A DNA stretch of 64,000 nucleotides from an uncultured Bacteroidales bacterium (GTDB taxonomy: Bacteria > Bacteroidota > Bacteroidia > Bacteroidales > Muribaculaceae), in NCBI GenBank assembly GCA_902785925.1, contig CADAAI010000001.1, forward strand, positions 1 to 64,000, in the 5' to 3' direction. How positions within the stretch are numbered: position 1 is the stretch's first letter; the number at the start of each line of letters is the position of its first letter. The translations under genes were made by a program, and so were the position numbers. Positions 8,778 through 17,856 of the stretch are shown here, one piece after another. The notes under the pieces are model-generated. The model was not told where the DNA came from and did no database searches. It saw nothing but the letters and a program-made list of their open reading frames with translations.

Positions 8778-8797
8778 AAAGGAGACAAATGATATGA
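8778..8797 (+). promoter_or_regulatory. Strong RBS with overlapping two-codon ORF at the clpB start
   Basis: AAAGGAG at 8778-8784 is followed by ATGATATGA at 8789-8797. The first ATG gives Met-Ile-stop, and its TGA overlaps the clpB ATG (8794-8796) by two bases. The spacing of the Shine-Dalgarno suits either ATG. Confidence 0.45.
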
Positions 8798-11382
8798 ATT
8801 TAAACAATTTTACCATCAAATCACAAGAGACGCTGCAGCAGGCTATTACAATAGCACGCAGCAACGGCAACCAGGCTCTCGAGCCAGTTCACATCCTCAA
8901 GGCTGTGATGAGCGAGGGCGAGAGTGTGGTCAAGTTCATCTTGCAGAAGCTCGACATTGCACCGTCGATGATTGAGCGACCATTGGAAAACGAACTCGCA
9001 CGCCTGCCCAAGGTAAACGGTGGTGATCCCTACTTGAGCAACGATGCCAGCAAGGTGCTCGAGAAAGCCAGTGAGATAGCGCAGAAGAACGGCGACCAAT
9101 ACGTCACCGTCGAGGCAATCTTCATGGCTCTGCACGAAGTTCCTTCACCAGCATCAACAATCCTCAAAGACGCTGGAGTGACCAAAAAGGAGCTTCAGGC
9201 TGCTGTCGATGAGCTGCGCAAGGGCAAGAAAGCTACCAGCCAAGAGCAGGAGCAACAGTACAACGCTTTGAGTAAGTATGCTGTGAACCTCAACGAGCGT
9301 GCCCGTCAGGGCAAGTTAGACCCCGTGATAGGCCGTGACGACGAGATTCGCCGTGTGCTCCAAATCTTGAGCCGACGCACCAAGAACAACCCAATCCTTA
9401 TTGGCGAGCCAGGAACCGGCAAGACCGCCATTGTCGAGGGTTTGGCGCAACGTATCGTGCGCGGCGACGTACCCGAGAATCTGAAGCAGAAACAAGTGTT
9501 CTCGCTCGACATGGGCGCACTGATTGCCGGAGCTAAGTATCAAGGAGAGTTTGAGGAAAGACTTAAAGCAGTAATTAATGAAATCACTCAGGCTCAAGGC
9601 GAGATTATCCTCTTCATCGATGAGATTCACACTCTCGTGGGCGCTGGCAAGAGCAGTGGCGCTATGGATGCCGCCAATATACTGAAGCCAGCCCTCGCAC
9701 GTGGCGATCTGCGCAGCATCGGTGCTACCACCCTCGATGAGTACCAGAAGTACTTTGAGAAGGATAAGGCACTTGAGCGTCGTTTCCAAATTGTCATGGT
9801 CGACGAGCCCGACGAGGAGAGCGCCATCGCCATCCTGCGTGGCCTGAAGGAGCGCTACGAGAACCACCACAAGGTGCGTATCAAGGATGATGCCATCATC
9901 GCCGCCGTGCAGCTGAGCCAGCGTTACATCAGCGACCGTTTCCTGCCCGACAAGGCCATTGACCTTGTCGATGAAGCTGCTGCCAAGCTGCGTATCGAGA
10001 TGGATAGTGTGCCTGAGGAACTTGATGAGGTGACTCGAAAAATCTCGCAGCTCGAGATTGAGCGTGCCGCAATCAAGCGCGACGGCGACGAACAACGCAT
10101 CAAGCAGCTCGACGAGCAACTCGCCAACCTGCGCGACCGTGAGCACGACTACAAAGCCAAGTGGCAGAGCGAGAAAGAGCTAATCAACAATATTCAGCAG
10201 AACAAAATTGACATTGAGCAGCTCAACTTCGACGCCGAGCGCGCCGAGCGCAACGGCGACTACGCTCGAGTGGCCGAAATTCGCTACTCGCTAATCAAGC
10301 AGAAACAAGACGAGAACGTTGAGCTTCAAGAGAAACTGCGCTCGATGCAAGGCGACACAGCGTTAATCAAGGAGGAAGTTGACAGTGACGATATCGCCGA
10401 GGTGGTTTCGCGCTGGACTGGCATCCCCGTGACCAAGATGCTACAGAGTGAGGGCGAAAAGCTGCTCCACCTCGAGGACGAGCTACACAAGCGCGTCATA
10501 GGTCAGGACGAAGCTATCACTGCCATCAGCGATGCCGTTCGCCGCAGCCGCGCCGGTCTTAACGATCCACGCCGACCCATTGGCTCATTCATATTCCTCG
10601 GCACCACTGGCGTGGGAAAGACCGAGCTCGCCAAAGCTCTTGCCGACTACCTCTTCAATGACGAAAACATGATGACGCGTATCGACATGAGCGAGTATCA
10701 GGAGAAGTTCTCGGTCACCAGGCTCATCGGTTCGCCTCCAGGCTATGTAGGTTACGATGAGGGCGGACAGCTCACCGAGGCAGTGCGACGCAAACCCTAC
10801 AGCGTGGTGCTCTTCGACGAGATTGAGAAGGCTCACCCCGACGTGTTCAACGTGCTGCTACAAGTGCTCGACGACGGACGACTCACCGACAACAAGGGAC
10901 GCACTGTCAACTTCAAAAACACCATCATTATCATGACGAGCAACTTGGGTTCAAGCCTCATCCGTGAGCGCTTCGAGAGCCTAAATGCTGAGAACCGCAA
11001 CAGCGTGATTGAAAAGACCCGAAACGATGTGCTAACAATGCTCAAGCAGACCATCCGTCCGGAGTTCCTGAACCGTATTGACGAGACTATCATGTTCACG
11101 CCACTTGACGAGAAACAGATTGCTCAAATCGTTGAACTGCAACTCAAGAGCGTTAAGAAGATGCTCCACTCAGGCGGCATAAAGATGGAATACACAACCG
11201 CGGCTGTCGACTTGCTCGCACAGGCTGGCTACGACCCAGAGTTCGGCGCACGACCCGTGAAACGAGCCATCCAGAACTTAGTCCTTAACCAGCTCTCACG
11301 CGACATCATCGCCCATAACGTCGACCGCGACCGCACAATCACCGTCGACGCCCAAGACGGCGCCATCGTCTTCCATAACTAA
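8794..11382 (+). CDS. clpB: ATP-dependent chaperone ClpB
   Basis: This 862-aa Hsp100 disaggregase has the full-length ClpB layout. The N-terminal domain spans 1-145, and AAA+ domain 1 has Walker A GEPGTGKT at 204-211. The long coiled M-domain (about 400-530, rich in Glu/Lys/Gln) separates ClpB from ClpA/ClpC. AAA+ domain 2 has Walker A GTTGVGKT at 603-610, and the C-terminal domain carries the GARPVKRAI signature. It acts in the cytoplasm with DnaK to rescue aggregated proteins. Unusually for this genome it has a strong Shine-Dalgarno sequence (AAAGGAG at 8778-8784). An ATG at 8789 begins a two-codon ORF that overlaps the true start. No CIRCE operator was seen. Confidence 0.97.
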   Translation: MNLNNFTIKSQETLQQAITIARSNGNQALEPVHILKAVMSEGESVVKFILQKLDIAPSMIERPLENELARLPKVNGGDPYLSNDASKVLEKASEIAQKNGDQYVTVEAIFMALHEVPSPASTILKDAGVTKKELQAAVDELRKGKKATSQEQEQQYNALSKYAVNLNERARQGKLDPVIGRDDEIRRVLQILSRRTKNNPILIGEPGTGKTAIVEGLAQRIVRGDVPENLKQKQVFSLDMGALIAGAKYQGEFEERLKAVINEITQAQGEIILFIDEIHTLVGAGKSSGAMDAANILKPALARGDLRSIGATTLDEYQKYFEKDKALERRFQIVMVDEPDEESAIAILRGLKERYENHHKVRIKDDAIIAAVQLSQRYISDRFLPDKAIDLVDEAAAKLRIEMDSVPEELDEVTRKISQLEIERAAIKRDGDEQRIKQLDEQLANLRDREHDYKAKWQSEKELINNIQQNKIDIEQLNFDAERAERNGDYARVAEIRYSLIKQKQDENVELQEKLRSMQGDTALIKEEVDSDDIAEVVSRWTGIPVTKMLQSEGEKLLHLEDELHKRVIGQDEAITAISDAVRRSRAGLNDPRRPIGSFIFLGTTGVGKTELAKALADYLFNDENMMTRIDMSEYQEKFSVTRLIGSPPGYVGYDEGGQLTEAVRRKPYSVVLFDEIEKAHPDVFNVLLQVLDDGRLTDNKGRTVNFKNTIIIMTSNLGSSLIRERFESLNAENRNSVIEKTRNDVLTMLKQTIRPEFLNRIDETIMFTPLDEKQIAQIVELQLKSVKKMLHSGGIKMEYTTAAVDLLAQAGYDPEFGARPVKRAIQNLVLNQLSRDIIAHNVDRDRTITVDAQDGAIVFHN

Positions 11383-11403
11383 CCATATAACTCTATCTAC
11401 GCA

Positions 11404-11440
11404 AATCGCCCGAGCATTTAATGCCCGGGCGATTTTATCT
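11404..11440 (+). terminator. clpB terminator (copy 1 of an identical 37-bp hairpin)
   Basis: The hairpin AATCGCCCGAGCATT / AATGCCCGGGCGATT is followed by TTATCT. All 37 bases are identical to 13755-13791, which ends the next transcription unit. Confidence 0.85.
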
Positions 11441-11480
11441 CTTGTCTAACCAAATGATATAATGCATAACGTTTACTTCG

Positions 11481-11512
11481 TTTGTTTTAATAATATAAAA
11501 ATTGTAATTTTG
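11481..11512 (+). promoter_or_regulatory. Promoter of the glycosyltransferase module
   Basis: TTTG at 11481-11484 and TAATTTTG at 11505-11512 are separated by 20 bp, a full match to the Bacteroidetes consensus. The leader is about 40 nt. Confidence 0.7.
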
Positions 11513-11559
11513 CAAACCATATTATTTGAACAGTAATATAATCACACCATTTCTTATAT

Positions 11560-12828
11560 ATGTCTAATATAAAAAATTGCATAAAGAAATGTGCCTTGCC
11601 AATAATAACGATGGCTGGTCTCATCCTTGTTTCACTGCTGCTTATGATGTTGGTAACGTCTATCCCGCGTGCTGCAATAAAAGACAATGCCGTGTCTATC
11701 ATTACGCAGATACACGAAGAAGGTCCCTACCCCATAGTTCGCAACCCAATTCTACTCTTAGACCATTACACTGACTGTGTGATGTGCAACGTTTTACTAT
11801 CTTGCGATAGTTGCTCTCTCTTCCAGAAGTCTCTTCTTAACCCAATTCAAATATTTAGTAGAGATAAATCCATTGAAGAAACCTATCAATGGGCCATAGG
11901 GCAAAAAGAAAGTACAAGACAAAGTAAATATGGACGCTATTGGCATGGGTATCAAGTACCCTTAACCTTATTGTTACTTGTTACCGATTACAATGGAATA
12001 CGCCTCTTCAATGGCATCCTTTATTATATTTTATTAGTTTGGGTCATGTGGTTAATGACAAAAAGATGTGGTTGGCAGATGTCAATAGCATTTCTCTTTG
12101 CAATCCTCATAACCGCATCTCCATTTATTGCACCTATGTCAATGCAGTTCTTTGGCTGCTATGCTATAATGCTAATCGCTTCGATTTTCATTTTGATGCG
12201 CAAGCATACAAGTGATAGAGACTTCACAGTTTTCTTAACTATAGGTGCATGTACAGCTTTTATCGATCTATTAACAACACCTATAATCACACTTGGCGTA
12301 CCGTTGGCATGTTACATATCCAGCCATCATCCTCGACATGCCATGAAAACCATAGTATTGTTTTCTTTTTCTTGGGCCTTAGGCTACGCAACATTATGGG
12401 CATCAAAATGGATTATAGCAACAGCAATAACAGGCGAAAATGTCATTGCCAACGCCCTCAGTACTGCTCATTTCCGCTCAACAGGCAATGGAACATATCT
12501 TGATATATTTAACTCATTCAGATTCTTTTTGGACAACTTACTCTGTAAATATGACATAAACTTGAGCAATTTATTTCTTGTTATAATAGCATGTGTTACC
12601 ATTCTTTCTATTGTTTTCTTAACCAAACGCGCTTGGAAACCATTAAAACAACAGGCGTGGTGGTTGGCAATAAGCATATTGCCATTAGTGTGGTATTGCC
12701 TGTTACCGCAACACTCAACAGCTCATTTCTTTTTCACTTGGCGAGCTTTGCTTGTAACTGTTTTTTCTCTCTCTGCCATAGTGTTATATGCAATAAAACC
12801 TCAAAAAAATGAATTCAAAGACCTTTGA
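11560..12828 (+). CDS. Polytopic membrane protein, possible GT-C-type glycosyltransferase
   Basis: The 422-aa protein has one N-terminal transmembrane helix (about 13-35), then an extracytoplasmic loop of about 100 residues containing HGYQVPLTLLLL. Eight or nine further helices follow, ending at about 412. This topology (large first loop, many helices) is typical of GT-C enzymes and of Gtr-type enzymes, which transfer a sugar from a polyprenyl-phosphate carrier on the outer face of the membrane. The adjacent gene is a GtrB-like polyprenyl-phosphate glycosyltransferase that starts inside this gene (20-bp overlap), which supports that reading. No family signature is recognised with certainty. 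Base composition is AT-rich compared with clpB, and the pair is bounded by identical terminators, suggesting acquisition. Confidence 0.55.
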   Translation: MSNIKNCIKKCALPIITMAGLILVSLLLMMLVTSIPRAAIKDNAVSIITQIHEEGPYPIVRNPILLLDHYTDCVMCNVLLSCDSCSLFQKSLLNPIQIFSRDKSIEETYQWAIGQKESTRQSKYGRYWHGYQVPLTLLLLVTDYNGIRLFNGILYYILLVWVMWLMTKRCGWQMSIAFLFAILITASPFIAPMSMQFFGCYAIMLIASIFILMRKHTSDRDFTVFLTIGACTAFIDLLTTPIITLGVPLACYISSHHPRHAMKTIVLFSFSWALGYATLWASKWIIATAITGENVIANALSTAHFRSTGNGTYLDIFNSFRFFLDNLLCKYDINLSNLFLVIIACVTILSIVFLTKRAWKPLKQQAWWLAISILPLVWYCLLPQHSTAHFFFTWRALLVTVFSLSAIVLYAIKPQKNEFKDL

Positions 12829-13741
12829 ACACAGCCATATAGCAGTATTGATTCCGTGCCACAATGAGGCGGGAACTATTGTAAAAGTTATTGAAGATGT
12901 GCGCAATGTCATGACAAGCGACACCATAATCTATGTTTATGACAACAATTCTACCGACAATACTGCACAACTCGCACTCAGTGCTGGTGCCGTTGTACGT
13001 AAAGAAACTAGACTAGGTAAAGGGAACGTACTAAGGTCGATGTTTCATGACATTGATTCCGAATGCTATGTAATGATTGACGGTGACGACACCTATGACG
13101 TTAACACTCTTCCACTTTTATGCCAATGTGTACTTAACGAGGGTTTTGACATGGTAATTGGCGACCGATTGTCTACATCTTATTCCAATGAGAACAAGCG
13201 ACCATTCCATACTGTGGGCAACAAAGTGGTGAGCAAACTCATAAATCGCTTGTTTAAAGGCAACATTACTGATATCATGAGTGGATGCCGAGCTATGAGC
13301 CGAAGGTTCGTGAAGAATATGCCAATTTTAAAAAATGGTTTTGAGATTGAGTCAGAAATGACAATTTATGCACTCGATAACAATTACTTGATAAAACAAC
13401 TACCAATAACATACCGAGACAGGCCATTAAACAGTCAAAGCAAACTACACACCTTCAACGATGGATATAAAATCATAAAAACTATTCTCACGTTATATGT
13501 TGTATATAAGCCACTCGTATTCTTCTCTACGATTGCCATCTTATTGTTTATTGTGGCTTCTACAGCACTCTTTCCCGTGTTTATGGAATATTTCCAAACA
13601 GGGCTAGTACCTCGATTTCCAACGTTGTTTGTTTGTTGCACGATAATTATCCTGTCTTTATTATCATTCATGTGTGGAATCATTCTTGAAGTAGCCAACT
13701 GGCGGCATCGACAACTTGTCGAACTTCTATCAAAAGACTAA
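12809..13741 (+). CDS. GT2 glycosyltransferase, GtrB/DPM-like
   Basis: The 310-aa protein has a GT-A fold GT2 domain. It opens IAVLIPCHNEAGTI (11-24), has a nucleotide-binding DNNSTD (45-50), and carries the metal-binding DGDD at 91-94. RLGKGN at 68-73 fits the polyprenyl-phosphate mannosyl/glucosyltransferase subgroup. Two C-terminal transmembrane helices (about 234-257 and 272-295) are characteristic of GtrB. The expected reaction is transfer of a hexose from UDP- or GDP-sugar to undecaprenyl phosphate on the cytoplasmic face, feeding the neighbouring membrane protein. No separate GtrA-type flippase gene is present. The start lies inside the upstream gene, so translation is probably coupled. 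Confidence 0.8.
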   Translation: MNSKTFEHSHIAVLIPCHNEAGTIVKVIEDVRNVMTSDTIIYVYDNNSTDNTAQLALSAGAVVRKETRLGKGNVLRSMFHDIDSECYVMIDGDDTYDVNTLPLLCQCVLNEGFDMVIGDRLSTSYSNENKRPFHTVGNKVVSKLINRLFKGNITDIMSGCRAMSRRFVKNMPILKNGFEIESEMTIYALDNNYLIKQLPITYRDRPLNSQSKLHTFNDGYKIIKTILTLYVVYKPLVFFSTIAILLFIVASTALFPVFMEYFQTGLVPRFPTLFVCCTIIILSLLSFMCGIILEVANWRHRQLVELLSKD

Positions 13742-13754
13742 AAAACAACATAAT

Positions 13755-13791
13755 AATCGCCCGAGCATTTAATGCCCGGGCGATTTTATCT
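13755..13791 (+). terminator. Terminator of the glycosyltransferase module (copy 2)
   Basis: This hairpin starts 13 bp after the glycosyltransferase stop and is identical over 37 bases to 11404-11440. Confidence 0.85.
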
Positions 13792-13826
13792 TACCTAAAA
13801 CAGGATGTTACTTCACTGTCTTGCGA

Positions 13827-15038
13827 CTAGTTCGACGCGTTGCCGAGAAGGATGTCATAGACACTAGTGATGTCGGAACTAGTAATGTTTCCATCGTTAT
13901 TAACATCACCGTTTACGAGGCTACTAGCATCATTGTTGAGCAAGAAGTCATAAATCGCTGTAATATCGGCACTGGTAACTACTCCATCACCATTAACATC
14001 ACCATATACTGATGATGGGAATGTAACAGTAAGAACACCATCAACAATGGTGAGAGTGTACTCTTTCTCCTCAGCGAGAACCAAGTTGCCACCGTCAACC
14101 AAGGTAACGCTGGGGTTCTCCTCAGTGAGGGTAACACCACCACCCAGCCAGTTGCCGTTCTCGTCTTTCACCTTGAACTCGCCACCAAAGGTCTGAGTCA
14201 GAGTGAACACGCCGTCGTGCTCCTCAAATGGAACCATTGTCTCCTCGCTCCACTCGTTGAAAGCGCCAATCAGGTAGTAAGCCTTGTCGGGGATGATCTC
14301 CTCGGTCAAAGTGATATTGAGAGTGCAACTGGTCTCGGTAACGCTACTGATTGTAAGAGTCACGTTGCCACTTACCGGGAAATGCATGTTGGCAGTGCCA
14401 TAGGATGTCGACAGCTCATTGTCGCCTGTGGCAAGATTGCTTGCACCCATAACACCCGCGTCAAACACAGTCCAGCTGTTGAAACCGCTATCGTTAATGT
14501 CGATGCTTGAGAGCTTGAAATCGGCAACCGTAGCACCTTCAAACTCCAAAGTATAGGTGCCGTCACCATTATTAGCAAAAATCTGATTGCCGGCAGGTGG
14601 CATGTTCCAGCCACCAAAAGCAGCGCCAGTCACAGCAAAGCGACGCTGAGTGGGATTGAAAACGGGCTCATCGGTGAGGACAATCTTTGCCTGATCGGTA
14701 TTGTAATTGTACTGAATAACATAACCTCCAGAGGCGGTCAATGTCCAAGCGCCCATCGCTTGGGTATCTTCCCAGTCGCCTGTAGGAGCCGAACCGTCGC
14801 CAGCGGCAGGACCGCGTTGTGAGCCCCAATCCTCAGTGTCACGGAAGAATGCGAACGACGAGCCAGCAACCAAATTGCCCGACCAAGAGTACAGACCATC
14901 ACCTTCATCGGTCATCTCAACGTTTCCTGTGGTAGTCCAGCCATTAAAGCCATCACCCACGAGATACATTGCAGCTTGAGCCTTCAGCCCAATCATTGCG
15001 AGCAATGCAACAATAGATAGAGTAATTGTTTTCTTCAT
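13827..15038 (-). CDS. Secreted SusE/F-like modular protein with dockerin-like tail
   Basis: The 403-aa protein has a signal peptide (MKKTITLSIVALLAMIGLKAQA) and then three repeated beta modules. Each begins with a YLVGDGFNGW / FAVTGAAFGGW / YYLIGAFNEW pattern and contains GDGLYSW or GDGTYTLEF. These resemble the starch-binding-type modules of SusE/SusF, where aromatic residues stack on glucan. The last 59 residues are a dockerin-like double repeat (13830-14006). No lipobox is present, so unlike true SusE/SusF it is not a lipoprotein. It is probably a surface or secreted glycan-binding protein. The ligand is unknown, and it is not next to a SusC/D pair. A -7 box (TATTTTTG on the minus strand, 15081-15088) lies 43 bp upstream. 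Confidence 0.7.
   Translation of the reverse strand: MKKTITLSIVALLAMIGLKAQAAMYLVGDGFNGWTTTGNVEMTDEGDGLYSWSGNLVAGSSFAFFRDTEDWGSQRGPAAGDGSAPTGDWEDTQAMGAWTLTASGGYVIQYNYNTDQAKIVLTDEPVFNPTQRRFAVTGAAFGGWNMPPAGNQIFANNGDGTYTLEFEGATVADFKLSSIDINDSGFNSWTVFDAGVMGASNLATGDNELSTSYGTANMHFPVSGNVTLTISSVTETSCTLNITLTEEIIPDKAYYLIGAFNEWSEETMVPFEEHDGVFTLTQTFGGEFKVKDENGNWLGGGVTLTEENPSVTLVDGGNLVLAEEKEYTLTIVDGVLTVTFPSSVYGDVNGDGVVTSADITAIYDFLLNNDASSLVNGDVNNDGNITSSDITSVYDILLGNASN
13830..14006 (-). other. Dockerin-like C-terminal module
   Basis: Two calcium-loop repeats, GDVNGDGVVTSADITAIY and GDVNNDGNITSSDITSVY, are joined by the LLNNDASSLVN linker. Spacing and sequence are nearly the same as in the modules ending the M6 protease and the amidase. 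Confidence 0.8.
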
Positions 15039-15130
15039 AAGTTAATAATAATTTATTTGTTAACAAATATATTTCCTGTGCAAAAATAAAACTTATTTTT
15101 ATAATTCACTAATTTTCAACAAGAACACAC

Positions 15131-15169
15131 GAAAAAGTGACCTGCAATGGTTTGCAATGCAGGTCACTT
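15131..15169 (-). terminator. Terminator of the three-gene beta-barrel operon
   Basis: On the minus strand a perfect 12-bp stem (AAGTGACCTGCA and its complement, 15135-15146 / 15158-15169) is followed by a T run. A related hairpin with the same outer stem and flank lies at 17174-17207. Confidence 0.8.
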
Positions 15170-15202
15170 GAGTTCTTTTAAATCCTTGCGGAAATCGCTT
15201 TA

Positions 15203-15829
15203 TTAGAAGCGGTAGCCAATGGCGATTTGAGCGTTTCCGTTCTTGCGATTTTTGTAATCTAGACCATAAGCATCACCATAATTAAAAGCTTTAGTCAGGC
15301 CCAGCGTATATCTTCCCTGAACAAAAACATCTTCAGTAATGTTGTAAGTAAAGCCAAGACCAACACCAACATCAATAGTTTTAGTATTGTCTTTGTTGTC
15401 GGTAGTATTTTTAGACTCAGCACTACCCGATCCTTTAATCTTACTGGTCACTTTGCTATAAACATTGATACCTAACTGTGGTCCTAGGTCAAAACTCAGT
15501 GCCGGAATAATATAATACTTGAACAATACAGGGATGTTGATATAATTAAGATTATAAGTATATTTCTTCACATCACCTTCAAATGTCATTTCAAACTTTC
15601 CACCCTGAGCAGCAAAAACAGCCTCGGGAGCAATAGAAATCTTATCGGTAAAACGATACTCCATGAACAAGCCTGCCTGATAATTGAACAGACCATCATG
15701 TTTAACATACTGGCCCCAGAAGTGAGTGTAGTCAACACCAACTTTAGGTCCAAACGTGAATTTCTTCTGCGCCATTGCTGCGCCAGCAGTCAACAGCATG
15801 CACACAAGTGCGATAGTAATCTTCTTCAT
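15203..15829 (-). CDS. Outer-membrane beta-barrel, tandem paralogue 4 (PorT-like)
   Basis: The 208-aa protein has a signal peptide ending AMAQ, then FTFGPKVGVDYTHFWG, alternating amphipathic strands, and a terminal strand QIAIGYRF ending in Phe, the usual signal for BAM-dependent insertion. The conserved EYRFTDKISIAPEAVFAAQGGKFE block is shared with its neighbours. It fits the small 8-stranded outer-membrane beta-barrel family (OMP_b-brl_2 / 'porin family'). It is last in a three-gene operon read from the promoter near 17130. A Ser/Asn/Lys-rich loop (about 130-150) differs most from the paralogues. Confidence 0.8.
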   Translation of the reverse strand: MKKITIALVCMLLTAGAAMAQKKFTFGPKVGVDYTHFWGQYVKHDGLFNYQAGLFMEYRFTDKISIAPEAVFAAQGGKFEMTFEGDVKKYTYNLNYINIPVLFKYYIIPALSFDLGPQLGINVYSKVTSKIKGSGSAESKNTTDNKDNTKTIDVGVGLGFTYNITEDVFVQGRYTLGLTKAFNYGDAYGLDYKNRKNGNAQIAIGYRF

Positions 15830-15871
15830 AACTTAATGTATAATTATTATAAGAATTTCTTTCGACTCTGA

Positions 15872-16423
15872 TTAGAAACGATAGCCGATAGCTATTTGAG
15901 CATTGCCGTTCTTGCCTTTTTGATATTCATACACCTTGGTCAAACCCATGGTGTAGCGAGCCTGAACGAATACATCGTTGGTGATGTTGTAGGTAGCACC
16001 AAGGCCTACACCAAAATCAATGTCTTTAGTATCTTTCTTGAAATCAAGATTAGCACCACTATTAGTCATCTTGCTATAAACGTTGAATCCTACCTGAGGG
16101 CCCAGGTCTATACTGAAAGCAGGAGCAACATAAAACTTAAACATCACAGGGACGTTGATGTAGTTGATGTGGCGGGTGGTTTTGTCATGAGTACCACCTT
16201 GAGCAGCAAAGACAACCTCAGGAGCAATTGCAAACTGGTTGGTGAAACGATACTCCATGAACAAACCTGCCTGATAACCTAGCTTCACTCCATGAGAAGC
16301 ACCTTCCCCCCAAAGATGTGTGATATCAAAACCAATCTTGGGACCAAAGGTAAATCTCTTCTGCGCCATTGCAGCTCCAGCTGTCAACAGCATGCAAATA
16401 AGTGCGATTGTAATCTTCTTCAT
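15872..16423 (-). CDS. Outer-membrane beta-barrel, tandem paralogue 3
   Basis: At 183 aa this is the shortest of the four paralogues. The signal peptide (ending AMAQ) and the start of the mature protein (FTFGPKIGFDITHLWG) are close to those of its neighbours, and it ends QIAIGYRF. It lacks about 20 residues in the two long loops (around 85-90 and 130-145), the regions expected to face outward. Spacing to the neighbours is 42 and 48 bp, consistent with one transcript. Specific role unknown. Confidence 0.8.
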   Translation of the reverse strand: MKKITIALICMLLTAGAAMAQKRFTFGPKIGFDITHLWGEGASHGVKLGYQAGLFMEYRFTNQFAIAPEVVFAAQGGTHDKTTRHINYINVPVMFKFYVAPAFSIDLGPQVGFNVYSKMTNSGANLDFKKDTKDIDFGVGLGATYNITNDVFVQARYTMGLTKVYEYQKGKNGNAQIAIGYRF

Positions 16424-16471
16424 ATTTTATTGTATTTAAAAGATGTTCTTTTATGTCTTGCTGTTCATTGA

Positions 16472-17086
16472 TTAGAAGCGGTAGCCGATAGCAATTTGAG
16501 CGTTGCCGTTCTTGGCTTCCTTATAATCGCCACTCTTAAACACATTGGTCATGCCCATGGTGTAACGACCCTGAACAAACACGTCCTTAGCAATGTTGTA
16601 GGTCAAACCAAGCCCTACGCCAAAATCCACGCTCTTTGTTGCCTCTTTCTGGGGTATAACACTTTTTTGTTTATGGGCGCCATCATCAAGTTCATCGGTA
16701 CATTTGCTATAAATATTAAAACCTACTTGTGGGCCAAAGTCAATACTGAGCGAGGGAGTAACATAATACTTAAGCATCACAGGCACATTGATGTAATTAA
16801 TATGCTCGGTATAAGTATGCTTATTACCAAACATTTCAAAGTCAAATTTTCCGCCTTGTGCGGCAAACACAACCTCAGGGGCGATAGCAAAGTGGTTGGC
16901 TACAACATACTCAAAGAACACGCCACCCTGGTAGTTTAACTGACCGCCATGTTTACAATTTTTTCCCCAGAAGTGAGTATAGTCTACACCAATCTTGGGA
17001 CCAAAAGTGAAAGACTTCTCGGGTTGAGCCATGGCTGCACCAGCAGTCAACAGCATGCACATAAGTGCGATTGTAATCTTCTTCAT
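16472..17086 (-). CDS. Outer-membrane beta-barrel, tandem paralogue 2
   Basis: The 204-aa product carries a signal peptide ending AMAQ, FTFGPKIGVDYTHFWG, and the C-terminal strand QIAIGYRF. It has a Cys in the first loop (KNCKHGG) and another in the long loop (KCTDELDD) that the other copies lack, so a loop disulphide is possible. It is the first gene of a three-gene unit with a well-formed promoter 43 bp upstream. Confidence 0.8.
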   Translation of the reverse strand: MKKITIALMCMLLTAGAAMAQPEKSFTFGPKIGVDYTHFWGKNCKHGGQLNYQGGVFFEYVVANHFAIAPEVVFAAQGGKFDFEMFGNKHTYTEHINYINVPVMLKYYVTPSLSIDFGPQVGFNIYSKCTDELDDGAHKQKSVIPQKEATKSVDFGVGLGLTYNIAKDVFVQGRYTMGMTNVFKSGDYKEAKNGNAQIAIGYRF

Positions 17087-17128
17087 AATAATACTCGTTA
17101 ATAGTTAAACATAAGTTGATTCCAATCG

Positions 17129-17160
17129 CAAAGATACAATAAGAAAACTTAATAGTCAAA
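17129..17160 (-). promoter_or_regulatory. Promoter of the beta-barrel operon
   Basis: On the minus strand TTTG (17160-17157) and TATCTTTG (17136-17129) are separated by 20 bp, a full consensus match. Confidence 0.7.
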
Positions 17161-17169
17161 GAAATAGCT

Positions 17170-17207
17170 AAAAAAGTGACCCACGCACCATTTTGCGCAG
17201 GTCACTT
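17170..17207 (-). terminator. Terminator of beta-barrel paralogue 1
   Basis: The 8-bp outer stem AAGTGACC / GGTCACTT (17174-17181 / 17200-17207) with a partly paired inner stem is followed on the minus strand by a T run. It shares its outer stem and the flank GTCACTTGAG with the hairpin at 15131-15169, so the terminator seems to have been duplicated with the genes. Confidence 0.75.
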
Positions 17208-17235
17208 GAGCTCTTTTAAATTATGCTATGCTTAA

Positions 17236-17856
17236 TTAGAAGCGGTAGCCGATAGCGATTTGAGCGTTGCTATGCTTTGCATTGCCTTCATTAAACACCT
17301 TGGTCAAGCCCATATTGTAACGGCCCTGAACAAACACGTCCTTAGCAATGTTGTAGGTCAAACCAAGACCAAGACCAAAGTCAACATCCTTAGTATAGCT
17401 CTTCATGTCTTTTGTTTCCTTACCTTCTCCGCTAACGAGATCAGATTTGGCTTTCATTGTGCGCTTGCTGTATACATTGAAGCCAACTTGTGGACCAAAG
17501 TCAATACTCAACTCAGGAACAACATAGAACTTCAACATTACAGGAACATTGATGTTGTTCACATGGTGAGTTACATCAGCATCAAGAAGATTAATATCAC
17601 CCCAGTCAACTTTCTCAGTGAATTTGCCACCTTGTGCAGCAAATACAACCTCGGGAGCAATAGAGAACTTGTCGGTAAAACGATACTCCATAAACAAGCC
17701 AGCCTGATAGTTGAGCTGACCTCCATGCTCTACGTCCTCACCCCAATAGTTAGTGTAGTCTACACCAATCTTAGGACCAAAAGTGAATTGTTTTTGAGCC
17801 ATGGCAGCGCCAGTAGCAAGAATTGTGCACATGAGTGCGATAGCAATTTTCTTCAT
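17236..17856 (-). CDS. Outer-membrane beta-barrel, tandem paralogue 1
   Basis: The 206-aa protein has the family signal peptide (ATGAAMAQ), FTFGPKIGVDYTNYWGE, the shared EYRFTDKFSIAPEVVFAAQGG block and the final QIAIGYRF. I use the ATG at 17856; an in-frame TTG two codons earlier is unlikely. It is a separate transcription unit, with its own -7 box (TACTTTTG on the minus strand, 17949-17956) and its own terminator. The four copies differ mainly in outward-facing loops, as expected for surface proteins under diversifying pressure. Confidence 0.8.
   Translation of the reverse strand: MKKIAIALMCTILATGAAMAQKQFTFGPKIGVDYTNYWGEDVEHGGQLNYQAGLFMEYRFTDKFSIAPEVVFAAQGGKFTEKVDWGDINLLDADVTHHVNNINVPVMLKFYVVPELSIDFGPQVGFNVYSKRTMKAKSDLVSGEGKETKDMKSYTKDVDFGLGLGLTYNIAKDVFVQGRYNMGLTKVFNEGNAKHSNAQIAIGYRF

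Noticed and set aside
8603..8793. CIRCE or other heat-shock operator before clpB
   Set aside because: The only inverted repeat is the terminator of the preceding gene; no CIRCE-type 9-9-9 repeat is present.
9316..10146. 276-codon minus-strand frame inside clpB
   Set aside because: It is an antisense shadow of the AAA+ domain, with no start signals.
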